Positions 6,385 to 13,700 of a stretch of 14,789 nucleotides of DNA are shown one piece after another. How positions within the stretch are numbered: position 1 is the stretch's first letter; every line of letters starts with the position of its first letter. The position numbers were made by a program, and so were the translations under genes. Source of the DNA: Bacteroidales bacterium UBA2716 (GTDB taxonomy: Bacteria > Bacteroidota > Bacteroidia > Bacteroidales > UBA932); NCBI GenBank assembly GCA_002354005.1, contig DEKS01000122.1, forward strand, positions 1-14,789, given 5' to 3'. The notes below the pieces were generated by a model that was given only the letters and a program-made list of their open reading frames with translations, was not told where the DNA came from and did no database searches.

Positions 6385-6878
6385 AACACGTAACCATTCC
6401 TTCCGGTGCAGATTTAAGCGCCTTGTACCGGCAACTGGCGGGGGACTATCCCAAGTTTTTCAAGATGGATGTCCTTTCCAAGCTGGGCTTTCTCCTTACG
6501 GAAATGCTTGTGGCCGATGAGCCGGACCGCTTCCGGCCGCGCGAAGACCGCGCCGTGCTGGTCTTCAGCCGGGAAGGTTGCGTAGCCAATGACCGCCACT
6601 ATGCGGCCACCCTGGCCGATTTTCCGTCGCCGGCGCTGTTCGTGTACACGCTGCCCAATATCGTCACGGGAGAGATTGCCATCCGGAACAAGTATGAAGG
6701 GGAGACATCGGCCTATGTGCTGGAAAAATACGACGAAAAACGGCTGTGGGCCCTTGTGAAGGAGGCTTTTCAGGACCGCATCACCCAAAGCGCGGTGGTG
6801 GCCTGGATAGACTGCCTCTCGGATACCGCCTGGCAGGCCGAGGCCTGGCTGGTGACCCGCGAAGAAATTCTCAAATGA
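6381..6878 (+). CDS. Half-length ketosynthase-like protein 1 (no active Cys)
   Basis: A 165-residue protein resembling only the N-terminal half of beta-ketoacyl synthases (the Ketoacyl-synt_2 type). Matching features: FKMDVLSKLGFLLTEMLV (residues 28-45, the helix before the first core strand), REDRAVLVFSREGCVANDRHYAATL, and SPALFVYTLPNIVTGEIAIR (about 93-112), followed by EGETSAYVLEKYDEKRL, where a ketosynthase would have STACSSG. The nucleophile cysteine and both histidines are absent, so no condensation activity is expected. The GTG start overlaps the preceding ketosynthase stop and has a strong Shine-Dalgarno site. I infer a chain-length-factor-like partner for the upstream ketosynthase, comparable to ApeC with ApeO in aryl polyene synthases. 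Confidence 0.78.
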   Translation: MKHVTIPSGADLSALYRQLAGDYPKFFKMDVLSKLGFLLTEMLVADEPDRFRPREDRAVLVFSREGCVANDRHYAATLADFPSPALFVYTLPNIVTGEIAIRNKYEGETSAYVLEKYDEKRLWALVKEAFQDRITQSAVVAWIDCLSDTAWQAEAWLVTREEILK

Positions 6879-6884
6879 TTTTTG

Positions 6885-6892
6885 TATTTTTG
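6885..6892 (+). promoter_or_regulatory. Possible internal promoter -7 box before ACP 2
   Basis: TATTTTTG matches TAnnTTTG in an AT-rich 18-base gap between genes. The start would fall on or next to the ATG at 6897, giving a leaderless message, and no TTTG is seen 19-21 bases upstream. It could be an extra promoter for the second ACP or a chance match. Confidence 0.35.
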
Positions 6893-6896
6893 CAAG

Positions 6897-7157
6897 ATGA
6901 ACGAATTAATCAATGAACTTAAACTGAAGGTCATCGATGCCCTGAACCTGGAGGGCATGACGCCGGAAGACATCGACGATAATGCGCCGCTCTTCGGGGA
7001 TCAGGGCCTGGGCCTGGATTCCATTGACGTGCTGGAACTCATTGTGCTCCTGGAGAAAAACTATGGAATCCGGCTTGCCACGCCGCAGGAGGGCAAGGAA
7101 GTATTCAAGAGTATCGCCGTCATGGCGGAATATGTAGCTGCCAATAGAAAGAAATAA
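6897..7157 (+). CDS. Acyl carrier protein 2
   Basis: An 86-residue carrier protein. The phosphopantetheine site is Ser42 in LGLDSIDVLELIV. A GD-Q-GLG stretch before the site (residues 34-39) and the DSID motif are typical of ACPs of secondary-metabolite and aryl polyene-type clusters rather than of housekeeping AcpP. I chose ATG 6897; an upstream TTG at 6882 would add five residues of AT-rich origin (YFCK). The stop codon directly abuts the GTG of ketosynthase 2, so this ACP probably serves that enzyme, while ACP 1 is coupled to the acyltransferase (inference). It is the only gene in the chain with a clear upstream gap, and a candidate internal promoter lies there. Confidence 0.94.
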   Translation: MNELINELKLKVIDALNLEGMTPEDIDDNAPLFGDQGLGLDSIDVLELIVLLEKNYGIRLATPQEGKEVFKSIAVMAEYVAANRKK

Positions 7158-8318
7158 GTGAAGGAGTGCATTGTCATAACGGGCGTGGGGGTGGTAAGTG
7201 CCATCGGGTGCGGCAAGGCCGATACCCTTGATGCACTGCGCAGCGGCCGCTCCGGCGTGGGGCCTGTCCGCTACCTGGAAACCTCGTTAAAGGAGTATCC
7301 GGTGGGAGAGGTTGCCATGAGCAGTGCCCAAATGGCTGCCCGCTGCGGAGCGCCGGCTACCTGGCCGCGGACCACGCTCATGTCCATCCTGGCCATCCAG
7401 GAGGCGCTGGCGGAGGCCGGTTTACGCAGTATGGAGGGATATTCCTCCAGGCTGCTCATATCCGGCACCACCGTAGGCGCCATGGACCTGACGGAGAAAA
7501 TCTATCCGGAGTATTCCCCGGACCACAGCTGCGGGGCCTGCACAGACCTGGCGGCCTTGTTTGTGGGCGGTTTTGACGATGCCACAACCCTTTCTACCGC
7601 CTGCTCGTCGGCCGCCAATGCCATCATCTACGGTGCCAACCTGCTGCGTTCGGGGCAGTGCCGCTGTGTAGTGGCGGGTGGCAGCGAAAGCCTGTCCAAC
7701 TATCACCTGAACGGGTTCCACTCCCTGATGATTCTGGACCGGCAGCCTTGTCGTCCCTTCGATGCCAACCGCGCCGGCCTGAACCTGGGAGAAGGAGCCG
7801 CCTACCTGGTGCTGGAGACCTTGGAGGGAGCCCTGAATCGCGGTGCCAACCCCCTTGCGCTGCTTTCCGGTTTTGGCAATGCCTGCGACGCATTCCACCA
7901 GACCGCCTCCTCGGAGAACGGAGAAGGTGCGTATCTGGCTATGACTGAGGCGCTTAAACGTGCTGGGTTACATCCATCCGACATCGACTATGTCAATGCG
8001 CACGGCACCGGAACGCCCAATAATGACGCATCGGAGAGCGCGGCTCTGCGGCGGGTTTTTGGCGACAATATGCCTCCGGTAAGTTCCACCAAGCCCTTGA
8101 CCGGACACACCACCAGCGCTTCCGGCTCCATCGAAGCCGTGTTCTGCCTGCTGGCCATGCAGGAGGGTTTTGTTCCGGCGCAGCTCAATTGGCATACGCC
8201 GGATCCCGCCTGCATTGTCCCGGCGAGTCCCTCGACCGGGCATCTCAAGCATGTCCTCACCAATGCCTTTGGCTTTGGCGGAAACGACACCTCCTTAATT
8301 TTGAGTGCGTATGAATAA
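7158..8318 (+). CDS. Beta-ketoacyl-ACP synthase 2 (FabF-like, intact triad)
   Basis: A 386-residue FabF-type condensing enzyme, near full family length. CIVITGVGVVSAIG at the N terminus, Cys149 in STACSSAAN, His282 in NAHGTGTPNND and His317 in KPLTGHTTSASG form the Cys-His-His triad, and NAFGFGGNDTSLIL closes the protein. The segment after the second His is TSASG rather than the common LGAAG. It probably elongates the chain on ACP 2. GTG 7158 is the start: it directly follows the ACP stop and is preceded by an A-rich stretch as is usual in Bacteroidetes. The 3' end overlaps the next half-length ketosynthase-like gene by eight bases, repeating the arrangement seen for ketosynthase 1. Confidence 0.95.
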   Translation: MKECIVITGVGVVSAIGCGKADTLDALRSGRSGVGPVRYLETSLKEYPVGEVAMSSAQMAARCGAPATWPRTTLMSILAIQEALAEAGLRSMEGYSSRLLISGTTVGAMDLTEKIYPEYSPDHSCGACTDLAALFVGGFDDATTLSTACSSAANAIIYGANLLRSGQCRCVVAGGSESLSNYHLNGFHSLMILDRQPCRPFDANRAGLNLGEGAAYLVLETLEGALNRGANPLALLSGFGNACDAFHQTASSENGEGAYLAMTEALKRAGLHPSDIDYVNAHGTGTPNNDASESAALRRVFGDNMPPVSSTKPLTGHTTSASGSIEAVFCLLAMQEGFVPAQLNWHTPDPACIVPASPSTGHLKHVLTNAFGFGGNDTSLILSAYE

Positions 8319-8835
8319 GGAAGTATACATCCGCGCCGTAGTAAAGTTGGGACCCGAGGACCCGGACTTCCGCGAGGTGATTTCCCCGCTGGAAGCACGC
8401 CGGATGGGACGGCTGCTGAAAAGGGCGCTGTGGTGCTCGGTAAAGGCGCTGGAACAGGCGGGGGTAGCCATGCCGGACGCCATCATCACCGCCACCGACT
8501 ACGGTTGCATGGAAAACTCCGAATCCTTCCTGGAAGGGGTCCTGCAGCGGGATGGCGCTTCTATGCGTCCGGTCCACTTCATGCAGAGCACGCACAACAC
8601 CATAAGCTCGCTCATCGCCATCCGCCTGTGCTGCCACGGCTATAACGCCACCTATTCCCATACCGGCGCCTCGCTGAAAAGCGCCCTGAACGATGCCATG
8701 ATGCAGTTGCAGCTGGGAGACATCGACACCGCTCTTGTGGGCTGGTACGACGAACGGACTCCGCAAATGGACCTTCACCGGCTACCGGGCGCAGAACGCG
8801 CCGTAGCCATTGTTTTATCTACAAAACCATGTTAA
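8311..8835 (+). CDS. Half-length ketosynthase-like protein 2 (Cys replaced)
   Basis: A 174-residue protein resembling the N-terminal half of a ketosynthase. ARRMGRLLKRALWCSVKALEQAG, PDAIITATDYGCMENSESFL, HFMQSTHNTISSLIAIRL and YSHTGASLKSAL (about residues 122-133) line up with family blocks; the last corresponds to STACASGLDAL, with Gly at the nucleophile position. DIDTALVGWYDE matches the following strand. The C-terminal half carrying the two histidines is absent. I infer a non-catalytic partner of ketosynthase 2, whose gene it overlaps by eight bases. It is not closely similar to the other half-length protein (encoded at 6381), so they are not a recent duplication. GTG 8305 is an alternative start. 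Confidence 0.8.
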   Translation: MNKEVYIRAVVKLGPEDPDFREVISPLEARRMGRLLKRALWCSVKALEQAGVAMPDAIITATDYGCMENSESFLEGVLQRDGASMRPVHFMQSTHNTISSLIAIRLCCHGYNATYSHTGASLKSALNDAMMQLQLGDIDTALVGWYDERTPQMDLHRLPGAERAVAIVLSTKPC

Positions 8836-9185
8836 GACTCATTATTTTATCTATCACGCAGGCTATACTGATGTGCAGTGCCCAGTCGCTCTTTAAAGTG
8901 GCGGCCGAGCAAATGGGCACCTTCAGCTGGACCTGGGCTTTTTTCCGCGACGGCATCCTTACCAACTGGTGGCTCATCGCTTCCGGCCTGTGCGGGATCA
9001 TAGGCACGCTGGAGTGGATGTACATGCTGCGGAGTTTTCCCTTCAGCCAGGTGTATCCGCTCTCTTCGCTCAGCTTCCTGTTCGGCATGCTCGTGGCCGT
9101 GATTTTCTTCCACGAAACCGTGGTCTGGACCCAGTGGATGGGCCTTTTCCTCATCCTGGCCGGCTGTTATTTCATTGTTAAATAA
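8829..9185 (+). CDS. SMR/EamA-type small membrane protein
   Basis: A 118-residue, four-helix membrane protein of the drug/metabolite transporter superfamily. Helices lie at about 3-22, 38-60, 66-92 and 97-117; FSQVYPLSSLSFLFGMLVAVIFFHETVVWTQWMGLFLILAGCYFIV is the conserved SMR second half (in pieces: YPLSSL, HET before the last helix, LAG-Y at the end). Members include multidrug exporters such as EmrE and the ArnE/ArnF flippase subunits for undecaprenyl-phosphate sugars. Because a GT2 enzyme of the polyprenyl-phosphate type is encoded three genes on, a lipid-sugar or lipid-product flippase is more likely than a drug pump (inference). It overlaps the half-ketosynthase gene by seven bases and the next gene by one (TAATG). 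Confidence 0.82.
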   Translation: MLRLIILSITQAILMCSAQSLFKVAAEQMGTFSWTWAFFRDGILTNWWLIASGLCGIIGTLEWMYMLRSFPFSQVYPLSSLSFLFGMLVAVIFFHETVVWTQWMGLFLILAGCYFIVK

Positions 9186-9694
9186 TGCGTCGAGTCCTCA
9201 TATCCCTGCTGGCGCTTGTGGTGGGCCTTCCTGCCTTTTCGCAGGATTTGCTCTCACGTATCCGCGAGGTGAACATGACCTCTACCGTGCAGGCGGCCTG
9301 GCACAGGAGTTACCATTCTCCCTTACTGGAAGCGCCGCTGGAGTCGGACGGGATGGTATACATCCAGGAGCCGTCCTTTCTTCGCTGGGAAACCGTTTCA
9401 CCCGTTTCCCGCGTCACGGTTTTTGGGGACCACTCGCCGCGCGGCCGCTTCCGGATGCCCACGGAAAAAGACTTTACGGCAGAGATTCTGGAAGGGGAGG
9501 AGTACACGGTTATTCTGACGCCTGTACGCCGTGACCTAAAGCAACTCTTTAAGCAAATCCGCCTCACGGTGGATGCCCGTTCCCTGGAACTCTCTCAAGT
9601 GATTATCGACGGCCGGGACGGTGACCGGACCATCCTCTGGTTCAAAGAAGTCAAACACAACGTAGCCCTCAGTGCTGCGCTCTTTCAATTATAG
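9185..9694 (+). CDS. LolA-like periplasmic carrier protein
   Basis: A 169-residue exported protein. MRRVLISLLALVVGLPAFSQ is a clear signal peptide with probable cleavage after Gln20 and no lipobox. The mature part follows the LolA/LolB half-barrel pattern: an N-terminal helix then FxQ-like AAWHRSYHSPLLEAPLESDGMVYIQEPSFLRWETVSP (the 'SxGxxxxxxPxxLRWE' block) and alternating strands with DLKQLFKQIRL in the second half. LolA shuttles lipoproteins across the periplasm; paralogues in polyene/flexirubin clusters are thought to carry the lipid product to the outer membrane. Its place in an operon with an MMPL exporter supports that. Which hydrophobic cargo it binds cannot be read from the sequence. 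Confidence 0.84.
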   Translation: MRRVLISLLALVVGLPAFSQDLLSRIREVNMTSTVQAAWHRSYHSPLLEAPLESDGMVYIQEPSFLRWETVSPVSRVTVFGDHSPRGRFRMPTEKDFTAEILEGEEYTVILTPVRRDLKQLFKQIRLTVDARSLELSQVIIDGRDGDRTILWFKEVKHNVALSAALFQL

Positions 9695-9697
9695 CCT

Positions 9698-10024
9698 ATG
9701 TTAGAAGGAATCTTATACAACGTTGTCTCACGCGAAGAAGGAGCGGCCACCGTACGCCTCCTGCCGGAAAGTCCCATTTACAAAGCCCATTTTCCGGGTT
9801 ATCCCGTCACGCCCGGCGTTACGCTGGTGCAGATGGCCCTGGAGCTGATGGGCCGGAAACTCGCCGCTGCCAAAGACATCAAGTTTGTGGTGCCGGTCCT
9901 TCCCACCGCCGACGGCCCGGAGCTGCACTACGCATGGTCGTACAGAGATAATGCCACGGCCGATATTACGCTCTCCCTTGCCGACGGTACGCTTTGCGCC
10001 AAAATGACCGTAAGCCTCCAGTAG
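9698..10024 (+). CDS. FabZ-like hotdog dehydratase, His kept, Glu replaced by Gln
   Basis: A 108-residue single hotdog domain, shorter than typical FabZ (about 140-150). HFPGYPVTPGVTLVQMALELMG (residues 31 onward; quoted core HFPGYPVTPGV) carries the catalytic His31 in HFPG, but the residue 14 positions later, Glu in FabZ and Asp in FabA, is Gln45. Related short Bacteroidetes proteins seem to share this change. It would dehydrate 3-hydroxyacyl-ACP in chain synthesis, possibly only in complex with the hotdog protein encoded at 4881, which has the Glu but not the His. The ATG follows the LolA-like gene by three bases and the stop shares one base with the next GTG (TAGTG). Confidence 0.85.
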   Translation: MLEGILYNVVSREEGAATVRLLPESPIYKAHFPGYPVTPGVTLVQMALELMGRKLAAAKDIKFVVPVLPTADGPELHYAWSYRDNATADITLSLADGTLCAKMTVSLQ

Positions 10025-10731
10025 TGTCCGTCACCGCCGATACCCTCATCCTGATTCCGACGTACAACAACGCCGGCACGCTGGGGGATGTAGTGCATCG
10101 TGCCCTCGCTACCGGCCTTCCCGTAATGGTGGTGGACGATGGCTCCACAGACGGCACAGCGGCCATTCTTGGGGAACTTCCGGAGGTGAGAGTGCTGCGA
10201 CTCGCGCAGAACCGCGGCAAGGGAATGGCCCTCAAGACCGGATTCATGCAGGCAAAAGAATGGGGATACGACTATGTTATCACCCTGGATGCCGATGGCC
10301 AGCATTTCCCGGAAGATGTACATAAGTTACTGGAACACAAAGCCTCGCGTACACTAGTAGTGGGGAGCCGGGCACAACGTGGGAACAGCGGAGGAAGCAG
10401 TTTTGCCAACAATTTTTCCAATTTCTGGTTCCGCCTGTTCACTTGGAAAAACCTGCCGGACACCCAAACCGGTTACAGGCTCTATCCTCTGAAGAGCCTC
10501 CCCGGCCTGTGGCTCCTGACCGCCCGCTATGAAGCGGAGCTGGCACTGCTGGTGTTCAGCGCCTGGAAAGGGCTCACACTCACGCCGGTTCCGGTGCAGG
10601 TGAGCTATCCGGAAAACCGGGTGAGCCACTTTCGTCCCACAAGGGATTTCCTGAGAATCAGCGTATTAAATTGCGTCCTTCTGGTAGCCGCTCTTCTGTA
10701 CGGCTGGCCCCGCATGCTGATAGGGAAATAA
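10024..10731 (+). CDS. GT2 family glycosyltransferase (DPM1-like)
   Basis: A 235-residue GT-A fold transferase. LILIPTYNN at the N terminus, VVDDGSTDGT (about 38-47), NRGKGMALKTG (64-74), and YVITLDADGQH (84-94, with the metal-binding D-x-D) are classic GT2 motifs; DTQTGYRLYPL and YPENRVSHFRP are shared with dolichyl/polyprenyl-phosphate glycosyltransferases. One hydrophobic segment near the C terminus (ISVLNCVLLVAALLYGW) suggests membrane association. It would transfer a sugar from a nucleotide donor to a lipid carrier or to the product lipid. I chose GTG 10024, overlapping the dehydratase stop by one base; the open frame extends further left only inside that gene. It ends the first tightly packed run of the operon. 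Confidence 0.92.
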   Translation: MSVTADTLILIPTYNNAGTLGDVVHRALATGLPVMVVDDGSTDGTAAILGELPEVRVLRLAQNRGKGMALKTGFMQAKEWGYDYVITLDADGQHFPEDVHKLLEHKASRTLVVGSRAQRGNSGGSSFANNFSNFWFRLFTWKNLPDTQTGYRLYPLKSLPGLWLLTARYEAELALLVFSAWKGLTLTPVPVQVSYPENRVSHFRPTRDFLRISVLNCVLLVAALLYGWPRMLIGK

Positions 10732-10735
10732 ATCC

Positions 10736-10766
10736 TTTTCCTTTTAAGTAAAAAGCAGTATATTTG
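10736..10766 (+). promoter_or_regulatory. Promoter of the MMPL/acyltransferase gene
   Basis: TATATTTG (10759-10766) is an exact TAnnTTTG -7 box. TTTT (10736-10739) lies 19 bases upstream, one mismatch from the TTTG -33 box. The predicted start near 10771-10773 gives a leader of only about 15 bases before the TTG start codon. This sits in the only sizable gap (55 bases) of the + strand locus. Confidence 0.65.
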
Positions 10767-10785
10767 TAAGTTATACAAACACTGC
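10755..10785 (+). repeat. Interrupted inverted repeat over the MMPL promoter (candidate operator)
   Basis: Outer arms GCAGT (10755-10759) and ACTGC (10781-10785), inner arms TTTGTA (10763-10768) and TACAAA (10774-10779), with a 5-base centre AGTTA and a 3-versus-1 internal mismatch (ATA/C). Eleven base pairs in total. It covers the -7 box and ends one base before the TTG start codon. A repressor bound here would block this promoter; in read-through RNA from upstream it could fold and hide the start site. Confidence 0.6.
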
Positions 10786-10786
10786 T

Positions 10787-13700
10787 TTGAAGGCACTTAT
10801 TCTCCATATTTATGACTGGTTGTCGGCTCGCAGAAGGGTGGCGGCAGGCATTCTTGCCTTGGTGCTGATTCTTAGCGCGTTAAGTGCCTTCCGGCTGCAT
10901 TTCCAGGAAAACATCACCGATTTTCTTCCCGCCCGGGAGCAGGAAAAACTGGAAAAGAGTGGGGGAGAAGGCCAGATGGCCCTTTTCTTCACCGGCGGTA
11001 CAGTGGACCAAAAACTGGACGCCATGTACGCCTTTGCCGATGCTTGGAACGCGGAGCATGCCGATATCCCTTTATCTCCGGAAGCGGACAATTCCTCCAT
11101 CCTGGCCGTTTTGGACTTTTTGAGTGGCAACTGGCCCTATTTCCTGGAAGAGCAGGACTATGCGCGCATGGACTCCCTTCTCGCAACACCCGGCTATGTG
11201 ACGCAGAAGATGCAGGAGGACAAGCTGTCGCTCTATGGAAGTACCCTCCAGGCCCGGTACCTGCGCTCGGATCCGCTGGGGCTTTTTTCGCCCGTGGTGC
11301 AGCGCCTGAATAAGGCCCGCGGAGCATCGCAACTCATGGAAAATTGCCTGTTTACAGCAGATGGCAACACCGGAATCATCCTGTTCTATTCGCCCTACGG
11401 AAGCAGTGAAAGCGGTAAGAATGCAGTCCTCACGGCCGATCTCAATGCCACCAAGGCCCGTATCCGGGCACAGTATCCGGAGGTGACCCTCACTTCTACC
11501 GGCGCCCCGGAAGTGGCGGTAGAGAATGCCACCCGCATCAAAAAAGACTCCCTGCTGGCGCTTTCCATCGCGCTGATTCTTATTGCCCTTATCCTCTGGT
11601 TCAGCTACAAACGCTTCTCGGACGTGCTCTGGATTCTGCTGTCCATCGGTGCCGGAGCCGTGTTTGCCCTGGGCCTTATCGCCCTGTTCAAGAGCAGCGT
11701 GAGCCTCATTGTGCTGGGAATTGGCTGCACCATCATCGGCATTGCCGTGAACTATCCGCTGCACTATGTGGACCATCTGAAGTACCAGCAGGACAAGCGG
11801 AAAGCCCTGGCAGAGCAGGTGAATCCGCTGCTGGTTGGCAATATCACCACCGTGGGGGCTTTCCTGAGCCTCATGCTCATGAAAGCGGATGCCCTGCACG
11901 ACTTTGGCTTCATCGCCGCTGCCATGCTGGTGGGAACCATTCTCTTTGTACTGGTATTCCTGCCGGTGTTTGTTCCCCGGCGGAAAGGGGAGCCCCGGAA
12001 CCTTGTTAAACTGGACTTCGACCGCTATCTGCACCCTGGCGCCAATGTCCGCCGGAGCATCTTTTTCTCCTTCCTTGCTGTGAGCGCGCTGCTTTGCTGG
12101 CAAAGCCGCAAGGTGACGTTCGACGCCAACCTGCACCATATCAACTATATGACGCAGGAACAGGCGGAGGGATTTGCCGTACTGGAGGCCCTTCGCCCGC
12201 AAAACGTCATGCCGGACTTTGACCGGGCGTCCCAAGAGGCGGCAATCGGCCGATGGAATGCCTTCCGGGAAAAGCACCCGGACCTGATGGATACGCTGGA
12301 GGAAGAAGCGCTCAAGGCCGGCTTTACGCCGCATGCCTTCCAGCCCTTCCGGGATGCCCTGGACAAAGACTGGCAGCCGCAGCCGCGAAGCTACTTTGCT
12401 CCGGTAGATTTTGCTCCGGAAGCTCCTGTTGCACAAGCGCTTATCCAGGATCTTTCACAGGATTTCGGGACGGTGGGCCTCCTTTGCTCGCTCATTGTCT
12501 TCCTCTTCCTGTGGGCCAGTTTCGGCAGCCTGGCTATCAGCCTTATGGCCTTCCTGCCGCTGGCGGTGAGCTGGTACTGGATTCAAGGCATCATGGGCCT
12601 CAGCGGCCTGCAGTTTAATATCGTCAATATCATCCTTGCCACCTTCATCTTCGGGATGGGGGACGACTACAGCATTTTTATCACGGAAGGCCTTCTGTAT
12701 GAGCGCGCTACGGGCAAAAAAATCCTGCACTCCTACAAGAACGCCGTCGCGCTCAGCGCCCTTATCATGTTTGTGGGCATTGGCGCATTGGTTCTGGCCA
12801 AACACCCGGCCATGCGTTCCCTGGGGCTGGTGACGGTGATTGGCATGCTCACCGTGGTGGGAATGGCCTACTACCTGCCGCCGCTGGTCTTCCGCTGGCT
12901 CACCACCAAAGGAGGAGCGCCGCGACAAACGCCGCTTACCCTTGGAAATCTGCTTCGGACCGCGTTTATCGGCCTGACCATGGTCCTGTCCATGACGGTA
13001 CTTTCGCTCTTTAGCATGCTCCTTCCCGGCGGCGTATTCTTTAACCGGATCATCCGGCGCGTCGCATTTTGGGCCATCCGCATGGTTCCGGGATGCCCCT
13101 TTATCCTGAACAATCCGCACGGAGAGGACTTTTCCAGGCCGGCCGTGTACATTTGCAATCACCAGAGCCACCTGGATGTTCTGGCCCTCATTGCCCTGCA
13201 GCCCAAACTCATCTTCATGACCAACGACTGGGTGTGGAAATTCCCGTTCTATGGGGCTGTAATCCGCAAAGCCGGCTACTTTCCCACTTTCTGGGGCTTG
13301 TCCCGAAACAGCGTTCATATGAAAAAACTGGTAGCCAAGGGCTATTCCATTGTCATTTTCCCGGAAGGAACGCGGTCGGAGGACGGCTCCATCCAGCGCT
13401 TCCATCGCGGCGCGTTTACTACCGCCAGGGAGCTGGGGCTGGAAATACTTCCGCTGTGCATTCATGGCTTCCACAACGCCCTTCCCAAGCACGATTTCCT
13501 CCTGAGGAGATGCCCGCTGTATCTGGAAGTGGGCCGGCGGGTACAGGTTACGGGAGACCCGGCGGACTTCACCCGAGGGATGCGTCATAACTACGTGGAC
13601 TGGTATGCCCGCATTCGCGCGGCGCGGGAGACAGCCGCCTGGCTCGCGCCTTTTGTAAAGGAACAATATTTGTACAAAGGACATGATGCCCTGATGGAAT

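Noticed and set aside
10741..10755. CTTTT-AAGTA-AAAAG as an intrinsic terminator after the GT2 gene
   Set aside because: Stem is only A/T pairs plus one G-C and no T-run follows; too weak to call.
11072..12436. 454-residue open frame on the - strand inside the MMPL gene
   Set aside because: Antisense shadow of a GC-rich coding gene; low-complexity His/Gln/Gly/Arg-rich translation with no domain, while the + strand protein is clearly real.
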